DNA from: Funneliformis mosseae
Taxonomy: Eukaryota; Glomeromycota; Glomeromycetes; Glomerales; Glomeraceae
DNA length: 12,823 nt
Direction of reading: 5' to 3'
Assembly (NCBI GenBank): GCA_910592005.1
Contig: CAJVPP010003023.1
Location: 1-12,823 of the forward strand
Shown here: positions 1-6,849 of the stretch, in pieces
Numbering within the stretch: the stretch's first letter is position 1
Layout: each line of letters begins with the position of its first letter
Program-made: the position numbers and the translations under genes
The notes under the pieces: generated by a model
What the model saw: the letters and a program-made list of their open reading frames with translations, nothing else
The model's database searches: none
What the model was told of the DNA's origin: nothing

Positions 1-140
1 TTTTAATTTATAAATATATAATTTGTATAAAATTCAGATTTTATCTGAAGTTCAATTTCAGATATCTCAATTTCAGATGGTCTCGTGCATGAATTTCAGA
101 TTAATCTGAAGTTCGATTTCAGATATCTCAGATATCTTAA

Positions 141-164
141 TTTCAGACGGTCTCGTGTCTGAAA
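141..164. repeat. Perfect 8-bp inverted repeat (hairpin 1)
   Basis: TTTCAGAC at 141-148 and GTCTGAAA at 157-164 are exact reverse complements around the 8-base loop GGTCTCGT. The same half-site recurs with a different loop 11 bases downstream. A degenerate third version is at 71-93, where the right arm has mutated to GCATGAA. Confidence 0.85.
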
Positions 165-174
165 GATTCATCAC

Positions 175-203
175 AATTTCAGACAACCCTCGTGTCTGAA
201 ATT
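175..203. repeat. Perfect 10-bp inverted repeat (hairpin 2)
   Basis: AATTTCAGAC at 175-184 pairs exactly with GTCTGAAATT at 194-203 around a 9-base loop ending in CTCGT, the same loop tail as hairpin 1. There is no T-run after it, so it does not look like a terminator. Confidence 0.85.
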
Positions 204-345
204 AGAATTTAACTGAAATTAAAGAGTTGAACAATAAGATCATTGGAATTCAGATAACAAAAAAGGGTCCTTGAATCTCAATTTCAGAAACTTGAAGATC
301 GTCTGTATTCCAACTTCAGACGAAAATTAATTTCAGTCACAACAC

Positions 346-756
346 CCACCGGATTTCAAATATCAAAATCAATCAATTCTTATCGATCGATTTAAATTTT
401 TTTTATTATTTTTTTTTAATTTTTTTTTCGTAATTTTTTTTTTATATATAATCTTTTCGAAATGATTTTTGATATCCGAAACCATTTCGATATTCGTTTA
501 AAATTATTTTAAAAAACTTTCAAATTTTTGAAATGAAATTTATATTTCAAACAGGAACCCTAGTGGAGATGAATATTCCTCAGACCTCCCTAGTTATTTA
601 TATAATTTTATGGATTTCAATATTTGGCTCTTAAACAATTATTTGTTCACCAGATATGTTATGGATGTTGTTTTAACCTTTTTTAAAGCAAATTTAAGAT
701 TACTAACCCTTTCTTTCTCATCTTCCAGCTTGAATCATGTTATACTATAATAAATT
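346..756. other. T-rich spacer, no gene seen
   Basis: No frame shows protein-like coding. There are several T-runs of about 8 to 11 between 397 and 443. An 8-bp inverted repeat (TCGAAATG at 457-464, CATTTCGA at 483-490) is present. A pyrimidine tract ending in TTCCAG at about 722-728 resembles an intron 3' end and lies just before the kinase remnant, so it may be a leftover splice site. Confidence 0.5.
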
Positions 757-759
757 TAA

Positions 760-1089
760 GCAAAAAACGGAATTTCTCAAGACCTAGAAACAACCGATTA
801 TAACTTAGTTATGCAATACGCAAACGTACAATATCTTCGGATAATTTTATTATAATTGATCAGGATCAAGAAAGTTTCCGTTTTATTGCGTATCATGATG
901 GGAAAATTTTACTAAACTTGCCAGACATTTATTAAATCATTAAGTTATTGAGAGTTGGAATTTAAACCGAATTAATTACATAAGTTGAAATTGAACGACA
1001 GAGAAATGATTAAAAGTGATTATTGAAATAAAAATAAACCGCATCCCGAAGTTTATACTTTAGGATATTGAACTTTTAAAAATAAATTT
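760..1089 (+). pseudogene. Fragments of a protein kinase-like gene
   Basis: An open stretch at 760-852 reads GISQDLETTDYNLVMQYA and continues to an LR pair. This is the pattern of the beta-5 strand and hinge of the protein kinases that are greatly expanded in arbuscular mycorrhizal fungi (G-I-S-Q-x-P-E-T, then Y-x-L-V-M-Q-Y-A-N, then L-R). A stop follows at 853-855. Another frame downstream has AYHDGKILLNLPDIY (about 888-932), which faintly recalls the region leading into the HRD catalytic loop, but HRD itself is not there. At 1033-1089 NKPHPEVYTLGY, a stop, then TFKNKF resembles the tail after the kinase domain in the same family (HP-x-A-x-YTS, then F-K-N). The ATP-binding lobe, DFG and most of the C-lobe are absent. 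These appear to be islands of a decayed or internally deleted gene. I am fairly sure of the hinge and less sure of the tail and middle piece. Confidence 0.6.
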
Positions 1090-1346
1090 TAATTTCAATA
1101 ATTGCATATAAATCATTTAATTGATCATTAAATGCTTTTAAGGTCTATTCTAAAGCTCTTTTTTTTTAAAAAAAAAAAGAAAATAAAAATCAAAACTTAT
1201 CATTTCGATCTCATATTAATAAAGAATTTATTCGGTCGAGCGGTTCTGATTACTTTGTAAAATATCAATACCTAAAATATGATACGCGCAATTTTAAACC
1301 GTCTCGAAATAACTATCTCCTTTTTTTTGCCAACTTAACTAGACTC
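1090..1346. other. AT-rich spacer, no gene seen
   Basis: Nothing recognisable is present. A run of nine T followed by eleven A at 1159-1178 forms a low-complexity palindrome. A slightly less AT-rich pocket follows after 1320. Confidence 0.5.
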
Positions 1347-1550
1347 ATGGTCATGGACGGCCTAGGGCCAGCCTTTCCCTTTGCTTTAAGGTAAGATCAG
1401 TTATTTTTTCCACAGAATTTTGAATAGATAGTCACCACGGCGAATGTGGCTAAGTTTTGATTATGTTATTTTATTGTTCACTTTGTCGTCAATTAATAAT
1501 TACAGAATAATCAGACGGAAGAGTTCAGTTCATAACCGCGAAGAATGCAG
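1347..1550 (+). other. Possible 5' exons leading to the BED-finger relic
   Basis: ATG at 1347 opens 14 codons plus two bases that end exactly at AAG|GTAAG (1390/1391), a good 5' splice site, in an unusually GC-rich pocket. A candidate acceptor TTACAG ends at 1505. The segment 1506-1550 then stays open in the matching phase and ends at GCAG|GTGGC. These could be two short exons, or a 5' UTR before ATG at 1545. The next exon does not continue the phase from ATG 1347, so this chain is weak. It is recorded because the splice-like signals are regularly placed. Confidence 0.2.
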
Positions 1551-1887
1551 GTGGCTAAAATTTTTCTTTTTAATTTACCGTTATTGATTAATAAGATATT
1601 TTTTTTAAGCTAGATCAGTATTCTGTGATACTTTCTGATACAGAAACTATTACAGAACTTACAACTACCGAAATTACAAGCATAAAAAGTAATGAAGAAT
1701 AGAAATTTTTTCATCCTTAATTAGAACTAACCGCAGTTATGCAGCATTTTTCTTTCAAATCGAAAAAGTAAATCCCAACATTACTTATTGCAAAATTTGT
1801 GAAACGAATTTTTGCAGAAACAAATAAAACTATTAATCTTTGCGTGATAAGCTTAATATAAAGAAAATTATTTGGGATTTTGAATGA
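1545..1887 (+). pseudogene. BED-type zinc finger relic, probably from a hAT transposon
   Basis: A candidate ATG-CAG at 1545-1550 is followed by a 59-bp GT-AG interval (1551-1609). From 1610 one frame reads LDQYSVILSDTETITEL and continues in a Thr/Ser/Glu-rich leader to a stop at 1700-1702. The same frame resumes after two stops with AVMQHFSFKSKK (about 1733-1768), matching the first BED motif in which W-x-H-F is conserved; here W is replaced by M. After one frameshift, NPNITYCKICETNF contains the C-x2-C pair (Cys codons 1789-1791 and 1798-1800). The second half should supply a histidine in an L-R-x-H-L segment, but reads LRDKLN, so a zinc ligand is lost. BED fingers of this form usually sit at the N-terminus of fungal hAT transposases and bind DNA. 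No transposase core follows. The gene is dead: stops, a frameshift and a missing ligand. Confidence 0.6.
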
Positions 1888-1938
1888 CGATGAGGATCAT
1901 CGATATGCTTAAAATCATAAAGTAATTATAATTCAACC

Positions 1939-2062
1939 TGGTCATTTAAACGGTTTCGATTCAGGCTGAGAACTCGAATTGACCCAGTTATCGATTGTAA
2001 CCGATTTAAACTAGGTCAAATATTTAAAACTATTTTCAGAATAGAACCAGTTCCAACCTCTA
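1939..2062. mobile_element. hAT-like subterminal sequence and possible right terminus
   Basis: This stretch is built from variants of GGTTTAAAC, AACCGATTT and CCAGTTCC in both orientations; GGTCATTTAAACGGTTT near the start is roughly the inverse of AACCGATTTAAACTAGGTC. It ends CCAACCTCTA at 2053-2062, whose reverse complement TAGAGGTTGG resembles the start of a hAT terminal inverted repeat. It lies only about 50 bases after the BED relic, where a full element would have about 2 kb of transposase. This suggests an internally deleted copy. I found neither the matching left terminus nor a convincing 8-bp target duplication. Confidence 0.4.
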
Positions 2063-2312
2063 ATCATAATTACAAGGTACATGATTCCCAAGCCGAACTA
2101 CAAAATATATATCATTTTATTCAAAAAAAAACCTATTAATTGTTCAATTATTACGCTTGTCTGTGGAATTTGCTATTTTATTATTATAATATAATATCAT
2201 GTAGTGCATGCATTTTTATAAATATATCTGAATCCGCAAAAAATTTTCTGTGTAGTTTACTATATTGAAATTGCTTTCCTCAATTTACTTAAGTCTTCCT
2301 TATTTATCGTAA

Positions 2313-2450
2313 ATGGCAAAATTTAAGTACTTGCTGTTCTGCAACAATGTGGACAATATATACCTAATTGAACTTAATCATAATGACTTGTTAAGAATTC
2401 TAGTAAAATTTATACATATAATCATAGTCGATGAAAATTTGACTACCTGA
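2313..2450 (+). CDS. Small ORF of 45 codons, unassigned (faint Crinkler-like N-terminus)
   Basis: ATG at 2313 to TGA at 2448-2450 gives a 45-residue peptide starting MAKFKYLLFCNNVDNIYLIE and continuing with a leucine/isoleucine-rich half. The order (basic start, L-F-C, short gap, a hydrophobic strand x-L-I-E-L, then a charged turn and L-x-x-x-L-V-x-F-I) faintly recalls the ubiquitin-like N-terminus of Crinkler-type proteins, which are numerous in arbuscular mycorrhizal fungi. The peptide stops before any of the diagnostic downstream sequence. It could equally be a chance ORF in AT-rich DNA. There are no neighbouring exons that I can support. Confidence 0.2.
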   Translation: MAKFKYLLFCNNVDNIYLIELNHNDLLRILVKFIHIIIVDENLTT

Positions 2451-3344
2451 AAGTCTTCCCTTAAACTAAATCAATCATCTATTAATATTCTAATGTGCTG
2501 TGCTTATTACCAACCTATTTATTAATTAAGGTTGTAGGTGTACTCTTAAATTGAAACTATCTAATCATTGAAACTATTGAAAATTGTCGAAAACTGTCAA
2601 AATTCTTTAAAATTCGTTGAAATGGTTTTTAAAAAGCTAATGTTTCAGACCTAAACAAAGATTTGGATACTATATAATGAGATATCCTTAGGATATTTTA
2701 TTTTGGAGCTAATTAATAATTTAATATAAAAGTTTTCATATCATGTATTAATATATTTACAACGGAAAGTTTGAAACTTTTGCCAACCTTTGCAATTTTG
2801 CCTTTAAAAAATTTAAAACATTATAACTATAAATTTTGACATCTGTCAAAACCTCGGGGTGTCAGAAACCTTATTATAATGATAAAATATCTGAGCGTAA
2901 TCTCAAAAAGACTTGTTAGAAACTTTAATAACATACATTTAACGAGCATATTTCAGAAAATTTGATCACAAATGTGTAGCTTTCAAAAGAATTCATGCAA
3001 CTTGGAAAATATATAATAACATTAATTAGAAGCATATTTGCAAATTTTGAATTTGTTTAATTTAAAATACTTTATTTTGGAATTTGAATAATAAATAAAT
3101 TCTATGGCAATATAATTGTTACAAGCAAACATTTAAAAATTAGAACATAAAAAAATATTATTTTAATTTCAGATAAACAATCATTACATTTGCAAACTTT
3201 TTCTGTTAATAGTTTCTGTAAACTATTCTATTTTAATAAGCTTGCTATACAACAGTTTTGTATTATTGTTAAAAAAATTATCTTATCTTTAGATAATTTA
3301 TTTAAAATACTGGTTGAAATAGTTCAAATTGTCTAAAAATTGGA
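2451..3344. other. AT-rich stretch without recognisable genes
   Basis: All frames on both strands are broken by frequent stops and none shows family resemblance. Small imperfect palindromes such as ATATCCTTAGGATAT near 2684-2698 are present. Nothing else stands out. Confidence 0.5.
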
Positions 3345-3540
3345 TGGCTGATTTTAAGCTATTTTGATATTATTTATGGCTGATTTGTCATGTTTTCTGA
3401 TCAGTACAAACAAATGCCAATAGATGCTGATCGATTCTAATCAGACATGACCATTCAGCATCAATTCAGAACTTAAGTTTAATTATAAATCAGCCTAAAA
3501 TTAGCCTTAATTTAGCAATAATTCAGACGCTGATAGATGC
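3345..3540. repeat. Duplicated ~114-bp repeat, target of the retrotransposon (left part)
   Basis: AGATGCTGATCGATTCTAAT at 3422-3441 and the bases after it recur about 114 bases later. That second copy is now split: AGATGC at 3535-3540 and TGATCGACTCCAATCAG from 10795. Both copies go on to ATCAGAmAT, CCATTCAG and AGAACTTAA; the second lacks an 11-base CATCAATTCAG segment present in the first. The word GGCTGATTT occurs at 3345-3353 and 3378-3386 and inverted at 3487-3495. This indicates an older tandem or terminal repeat of some element, present before the LTR element inserted. Confidence 0.65.
3537..3540. repeat. Target site duplication ATGC, left copy
   Basis: ATGC immediately before the left LTR is repeated at 10791-10794 immediately after the right LTR. 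The next base outward differs (G against LTR-end A), so the duplication is 4 bp. This is within the 4-6 bp usual for Ty3/gypsy elements. Confidence 0.75.
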
Positions 3541-3989
3541 TGTTAAGCCTAAACATTATGTCATTAAGATAACAAAGCTTATTTGCTAACAGGGAATTTA
3601 AGTGGTAAACTATGAAATAAATAAACATGAATTTATTTAAGTTGAAGGGTCAGGTTATCTTTATTGATGATTTATGTTTTAAGAAAATAGATATTGATAA
3701 GGATATAGTTTTAAGTTGTTAAGATAATACTTTATTAATTGTATAATAGAAACTTGTTATTTTGTCAAGGTGACAATACAGGATATTTATATAAAATACA
3801 ATTATAAGAAAGAGATAATAAATATAATAGTGAAAGTAAATATAACTATGATAATAAAGAAAATAAATATCACAACGATAACCATAATAATAGTAAAATT
3901 AGTGAAAATAATATCACGATTTTCCTAGTAATTATTGGTGACATTAACTGATGCAGTCATTTAATAACGTAAATAGGTTATTACTAACA
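3541..3989 (-). repeat. 3' LTR (left copy) of the Ty3/gypsy element
   Basis: It starts TGTTAAGCC and ends ACTAACA on the plus strand, keeping the canonical TG...CA ends. It aligns without gaps over 449 bases to 10342-10790, with about 54 differences: 48 transitions and 6 transversions. The minus strand has a TATATAAATA candidate promoter box at 3784-3793, conserved in the other LTR. The tail of ORF3 runs into it as far as 3944. Confidence 0.95.
3784..3793 (-). promoter_or_regulatory. TATA-like box in the 3' LTR
   Basis: TATATAAATA on the minus strand lies in the best-conserved block of the two LTRs (about 3777-3825 matches 10578-10626 almost exactly). Conservation despite about 12% overall divergence is compatible with a core promoter, but no transcript start can be seen. 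Confidence 0.35.
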
Positions 3990-4001
3990 AATTCCTCCTC
4001 T
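3990..4001 (-). promoter_or_regulatory. Polypurine tract
   Basis: On the minus strand AGAGGAGGAATT directly abuts the first base of the 3' LTR. A purine run at this position primes plus-strand DNA synthesis in LTR retroelements. It also encodes Glu-Glu-Glu-Phe in the ORF3 frame, so the same bases have a coding and a replication role. Confidence 0.8.
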
Positions 4002-4042
4002 AACATCTGAGCTCCTGTGATGGTACTAGCTTCTTGTATAAG

Positions 4043-4078
4043 CTGTTAATATTGTTCATGCTGTTAATATTGTTCATG
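4043..4078. repeat. 18-bp perfect tandem duplication inside ORF3
   Basis: CTGTTAATATTGTTCATG occurs twice in immediate succession (4043-4060 and 4061-4078). It is a multiple of three, so it adds six codons (HEQY-stop-Q on the minus strand) without shifting the ORF3 frame. Perfect identity in a heavily mutated element suggests a late event. Confidence 0.9.
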
Positions 4079-4469
4079 ATTGATACGAGAGAGCATTCCT
4101 ATAGTTATATGCTTAGTTTAAGCAATTTGGTCTATTTCAATTAATTCATATAAGTAATATACTTATACAACTACTTTTTGATAATATGGTGAGAGAAGGT
4201 TCATACATTGAGTTCTTTCAGTTAATGATTCAGTTTTAGTTTCAATAGCTTTTCCTATATGCCAGAGAACTATTAATATTTTAACTTGATTTCATATGCT
4301 TTTTGCTCTTCTAAGTTATCAAAGTAAAGATTTCACTTATTGTAATGCAGTATCATTATGTTGATAAAAAGGAGATAGAATATCTGGGTAAAGAGGTTTA
4401 GTTTGTTATAAGTCTACTAAATTCGATTATTTAGATCCATTTTTTTATTTTGGAGAAAAGGGGTAGAGT

Positions 4470-5515
4470 TCAATCAATATTCACTCTATTTATATAGATT
4501 TTTAATAAACTTCTATTTACAGGAGTTTTAAGAACTTTCCCATTTAATTTCCTAATCTTATATACTCCATTTTCAATTACGTCATGTATATTATATGGTC
4601 TTTTCCATTTTGAATCTAGTTTTCCTGATCACTGCTTATCTAGCATTACTTTGTAATACAAAACTTGATTATTTATCTGGTATGACACAATTTTTTATCA
4701 TGTTGATCTTTCTGTTTTTGTTGTTCTTTTTGCAAATTTTATTGAACAGTATTACGAATAATTGGTAGCTGATCTAATTGTTTTTTCACATGGTTGAACA
4801 GGAGGGATTCCTTCTCTATTTCTGTACTATCCATTAGTAATTTAGCTTTCCATCCATACACAAGGAAGAAAGGTGACATTTTTGTTATAGAATATTCATT
4901 TGTATGATAAGCAAAAAGTGCAGGAGTAATGAAACAATCCCAATCTCTTTGATGATTAGTGGCAGTTTATATAAAAGTTTCTATTAATGTTCTATTAAAC
5001 CTTTCAACTAATCCATTGGTCTGTAGATGATATAGCGTTAATATTCTATGAGGTATTTCAAATTTTTGTAATAATTCATATAATAGTTGATTATTAAAAT
5101 GAGTATCATGATCGGTAAGTATTTCTCTAAGATATCCATGTCAACAAATTATATCTCCATACACGAATTGTACAGTTGTTTTAGCATTATTATGCCTTAC
5201 AAGCTTAGCTACTGGTCACTTAGTTAAATAGTCCATAGCAACGATTATATATTTGTTTCCCTTACTGAAAACTGGTAAAAGTTCAACATAATCTATTCTA
5301 ATACGATGAAATAGTTGTCTGATTGGTATAGGATGTAAAGGTTTTATTCTTGAATCTCTTCCTTACTTCTGACAAGAATCACATGATTGTACATAGTTCT
5401 TGATATCTTCAAACATTTGAGGTCAATAAAAACATTTTTTAATTTTCTTCATCATCTTTTCTTTTGAATTATAAGTGGTAGTTAGATCATTATGAATCAT
5501 GTAAAGGCAGGTTTT
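4470..5515 (-). pseudogene. Integrase: zinc finger, core with complete D-D-E, C-terminal module
   Basis: The N-terminal finger survives in part: KIELKPALHD, a stop, HNDLTTTYN, then CFY-stop-PQMFEDIKNYVQ and SCDSCQK with its C-x2-C at 5372-5383. In the core, Asp at 5291-5293 (RIRIDYVELLP), Asp at 5111-5113 (EILTDHDTHF) and Glu at 5003-5005 (TNGLVERFNRTL) have spacing D-x59-D-x35-E with no frameshift between them. The C-terminus has DSKWKRPYNIHDVIENGVYK and LNGKVLKTPVNRSLLK, equivalent to the GPY/F module with G replaced by R. Pol stops at 4470-4472. Integrase would insert the DNA copy. Stops at K-stop-P and C-stop-H, among others, truncate it. Confidence 0.9.
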
Positions 5516-5689
5516 AATTCTATTTTTTTGAGTACTCTAATTAGGTTATTTAGGTTATTTTTGTTAATTTTGTATAGTAAATTATATTTGATAATATAGT
5601 GTTTTGATAATACAGACAATTTGTGCTATTGTGTTTGATTAAAAGTAGTGGGATAAATTTGGTTAGTTAAATAATTAAATAGTTGATTA

Positions 5690-6240
5690 TATTGTTATTC
5701 TTCCATGGTTAAGAATTTAAGCTGTTTATCACACTGTAAACACTTTCACTTTCACTTAATTCTTTGTATTATATTGGTTGATGATTTAGTAAAAGGGGAA
5801 AAGAGGTGCATTACTGATATCACCAAGGTGAAAGTATAATTTGCACAAAGATTTTCTTGTTGTACTAAGAGAGGTTCTTTCCACCAAAAATTATTGATTA
5901 AATATTCTAGTTTTATATCTAGTTGGATTTTTTCTAAATCATATCTAATGATACAGTCATGTATGATAGTTCTGTATAATAAATTCTTCTTGCATACTTT
6001 GCAATATGTGTGAATATAATAGTTTTTAGTATTACATGAAAAAGTACATTGTGATCCTCCTCTAGTAATAGGCTGTCCAGCAATTACTTGTTTAATCTTT
6101 ATATTTTCCTGGTATATTTCTTCTAATTCATCTTTAGGAGATTTATAACCAATAGCAGTAATTAGGACAGTATTTGAATATTGTCGAGACAATTCTTCTT
6201 CAAACTATTCATTGCTTTCTTCAGATTCAGGAGGAGAAAT
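5690..6240 (-). pseudogene. Cys-rich, possibly zinc-binding module between RNase H and integrase
   Basis: After RNase H and an acidic linker (VIEENVEWHISPPESEE) comes a segment that is open for about 146 codons (6192-5752), the longest open run in pol. It reads QCTFSC, then IHTYCKVCKKNLLYRTIIHDC. The Cys and His pattern is C-x3-C, later C-x2-C-x11-H-x-C (Cys codons 6001-6003, 5992-5994 and 5952-5954). KEPLLVQQENLCANY follows, then KCLQCDKQ (another C-x2-C) near 5730. This could be a zinc-ribbon-like fold. Typical Ty3/gypsy Pol goes almost straight from RNase H to the integrase HHCC finger, so the module is additional. Its function is unknown. The longer survival of the frame may be chance. 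Confidence 0.6.
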
Positions 6241-6359
6241 ATGCCATTCTACATTTTCTTCTATCACACTAGTATTTTCATCTTTATCGTCAGTTATATC
6301 TGTTTTTGTAAGATTAATGATGAAATATTCAACAGTTTTCTCATCATAAATTTGGGATA

Positions 6360-6730
6360 ATACATCAGCATTTGCATTATATTTTCCTGCTCTATATTCG
6401 ATGGTAAAATAATGTTATTGTAATTCTATAATCTATCTAGCACATCTTCCTTTTGGTATTTTTGAAATTTTCAACCATTTTAAAGCAGCATGATCAGTTA
6501 CGATAGTGAATGGTCAACTAAGATAATGATGAAAATGTTTAATTGACCAAACAATTGCTAAACACTTTAAATCAGTGATGGGATAATTTTTCTCAGTTCT
6601 GTTAGTCAATCTACTAGCATATGCGATAATATACTCTTTTTTATCCTTCTTTTAAGATAGCACAGCGTCTAATTCTTTCTTTGAAGCATCAGTATACAAA
6701 ATGAAAGGTATTTCAAAATCTGGGTTCTGT
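6360..6730 (-). pseudogene. RNase H domain
   Basis: FILYTDASKKELDAVLS carries the first catalytic Asp (codon 6688-6690). YIIAYASRLTNRTEKNYP and ITDLKCLAIVWSIKHFHHYL follow; the second position, where Ty3/gypsy enzymes have Glu (D-L-E-C-L-A), is Lys here. TIVTDHAALKWL supplies the third acidic residue (codon 6493-6495), and YFTIEYRAGKYNANADVLS the fourth region (N-A-D). The domain would remove RNA from the RNA-DNA hybrid during replication. Stops appear at four or more places, including after DAVLS and in HYLS-stop-PFT. The missing Glu would be inactivating by itself. Confidence 0.88.
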
Positions 6731-6849
6731 AAGATTGTGTCTTGATAAGCCTTTCTTTTAGTTAGTCAAAAGCATGTTGTTGCTTTTCTTTCCACTTAAA
6801 AGGTTGATCTTTCTTTAATAGTAAAGTCAAAGGTTTAGTATGTCATACA

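Larger units (their letters stand above)
33..345. repeat. TTTCAGA/TCTGAAA word array with two near-tandem ~62-70 bp copies
   Basis: About seventeen occurrences of TTCAGA, TCTGAA or one-base variants lie in roughly 310 bases, far above chance in AT-rich DNA. Two adjacent copies can be aligned. One starts at 35 and the other at 97. Both run CAGATT-x-ATCTGAAGTTC, then TTTCAGATATCTCA, then TTTCAGAyGGTCTCGTG. The second copy contains an extra AGATATCT, giving two of these palindromes close together. CAGATTAATCTG at 97-108 is a perfect palindrome. The array degrades after about 205 into scattered single words. No coding potential is visible. It could be a decayed satellite, the end of an unrecognised transposon, or a cluster of binding sites; the sequence alone does not decide. 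Confidence 0.75.
3944..4471 (-). pseudogene. ORF3: extra reading frame after pol, running into the 3' LTR
   Basis: Immediately after the pol stop (4470-4472), a different frame reads as one continuous protein-like sequence of about 170 codons. It is interrupted by about eleven stops, several where Gln would fit. Legible pieces are QTKPLYPDILSPFYQHNDTA, VKILIVLWHIGKAIE, LYELIEIDQIA, TKHITIGMLSRI and QLIQEASTITGAQMLEEE. No frameshift is needed across its length. It passes through the polypurine tract, enters the LTR and stops at TAA 3944-3946. It may have been a separate small protein or a C-terminal extension of Pol reached by a frameshift. I do not recognise a domain: no signal peptide, no transmembrane run, mainly helical composition. 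It is not an envelope gene by appearance. An 18-bp tandem duplication lies inside it. Confidence 0.6.

Noticed and set aside
141..203. Rho-independent terminators formed by the two hairpins
   Set aside because: There are no T-runs after the stems, the loops and stems are AT-poor only in part, and the genome context is fungal.
1347..1440. tRNA or other Pol III gene in the GC-richer pocket
   Set aside because: No cloverleaf pairing or A/B box arrangement could be drawn.
3944..4471. Envelope gene making this a retrovirus-like (errantivirus) element
   Set aside because: The frame has no signal peptide, transmembrane segment, glycosylation-rich region or fusion-peptide-like stretch and is too short.
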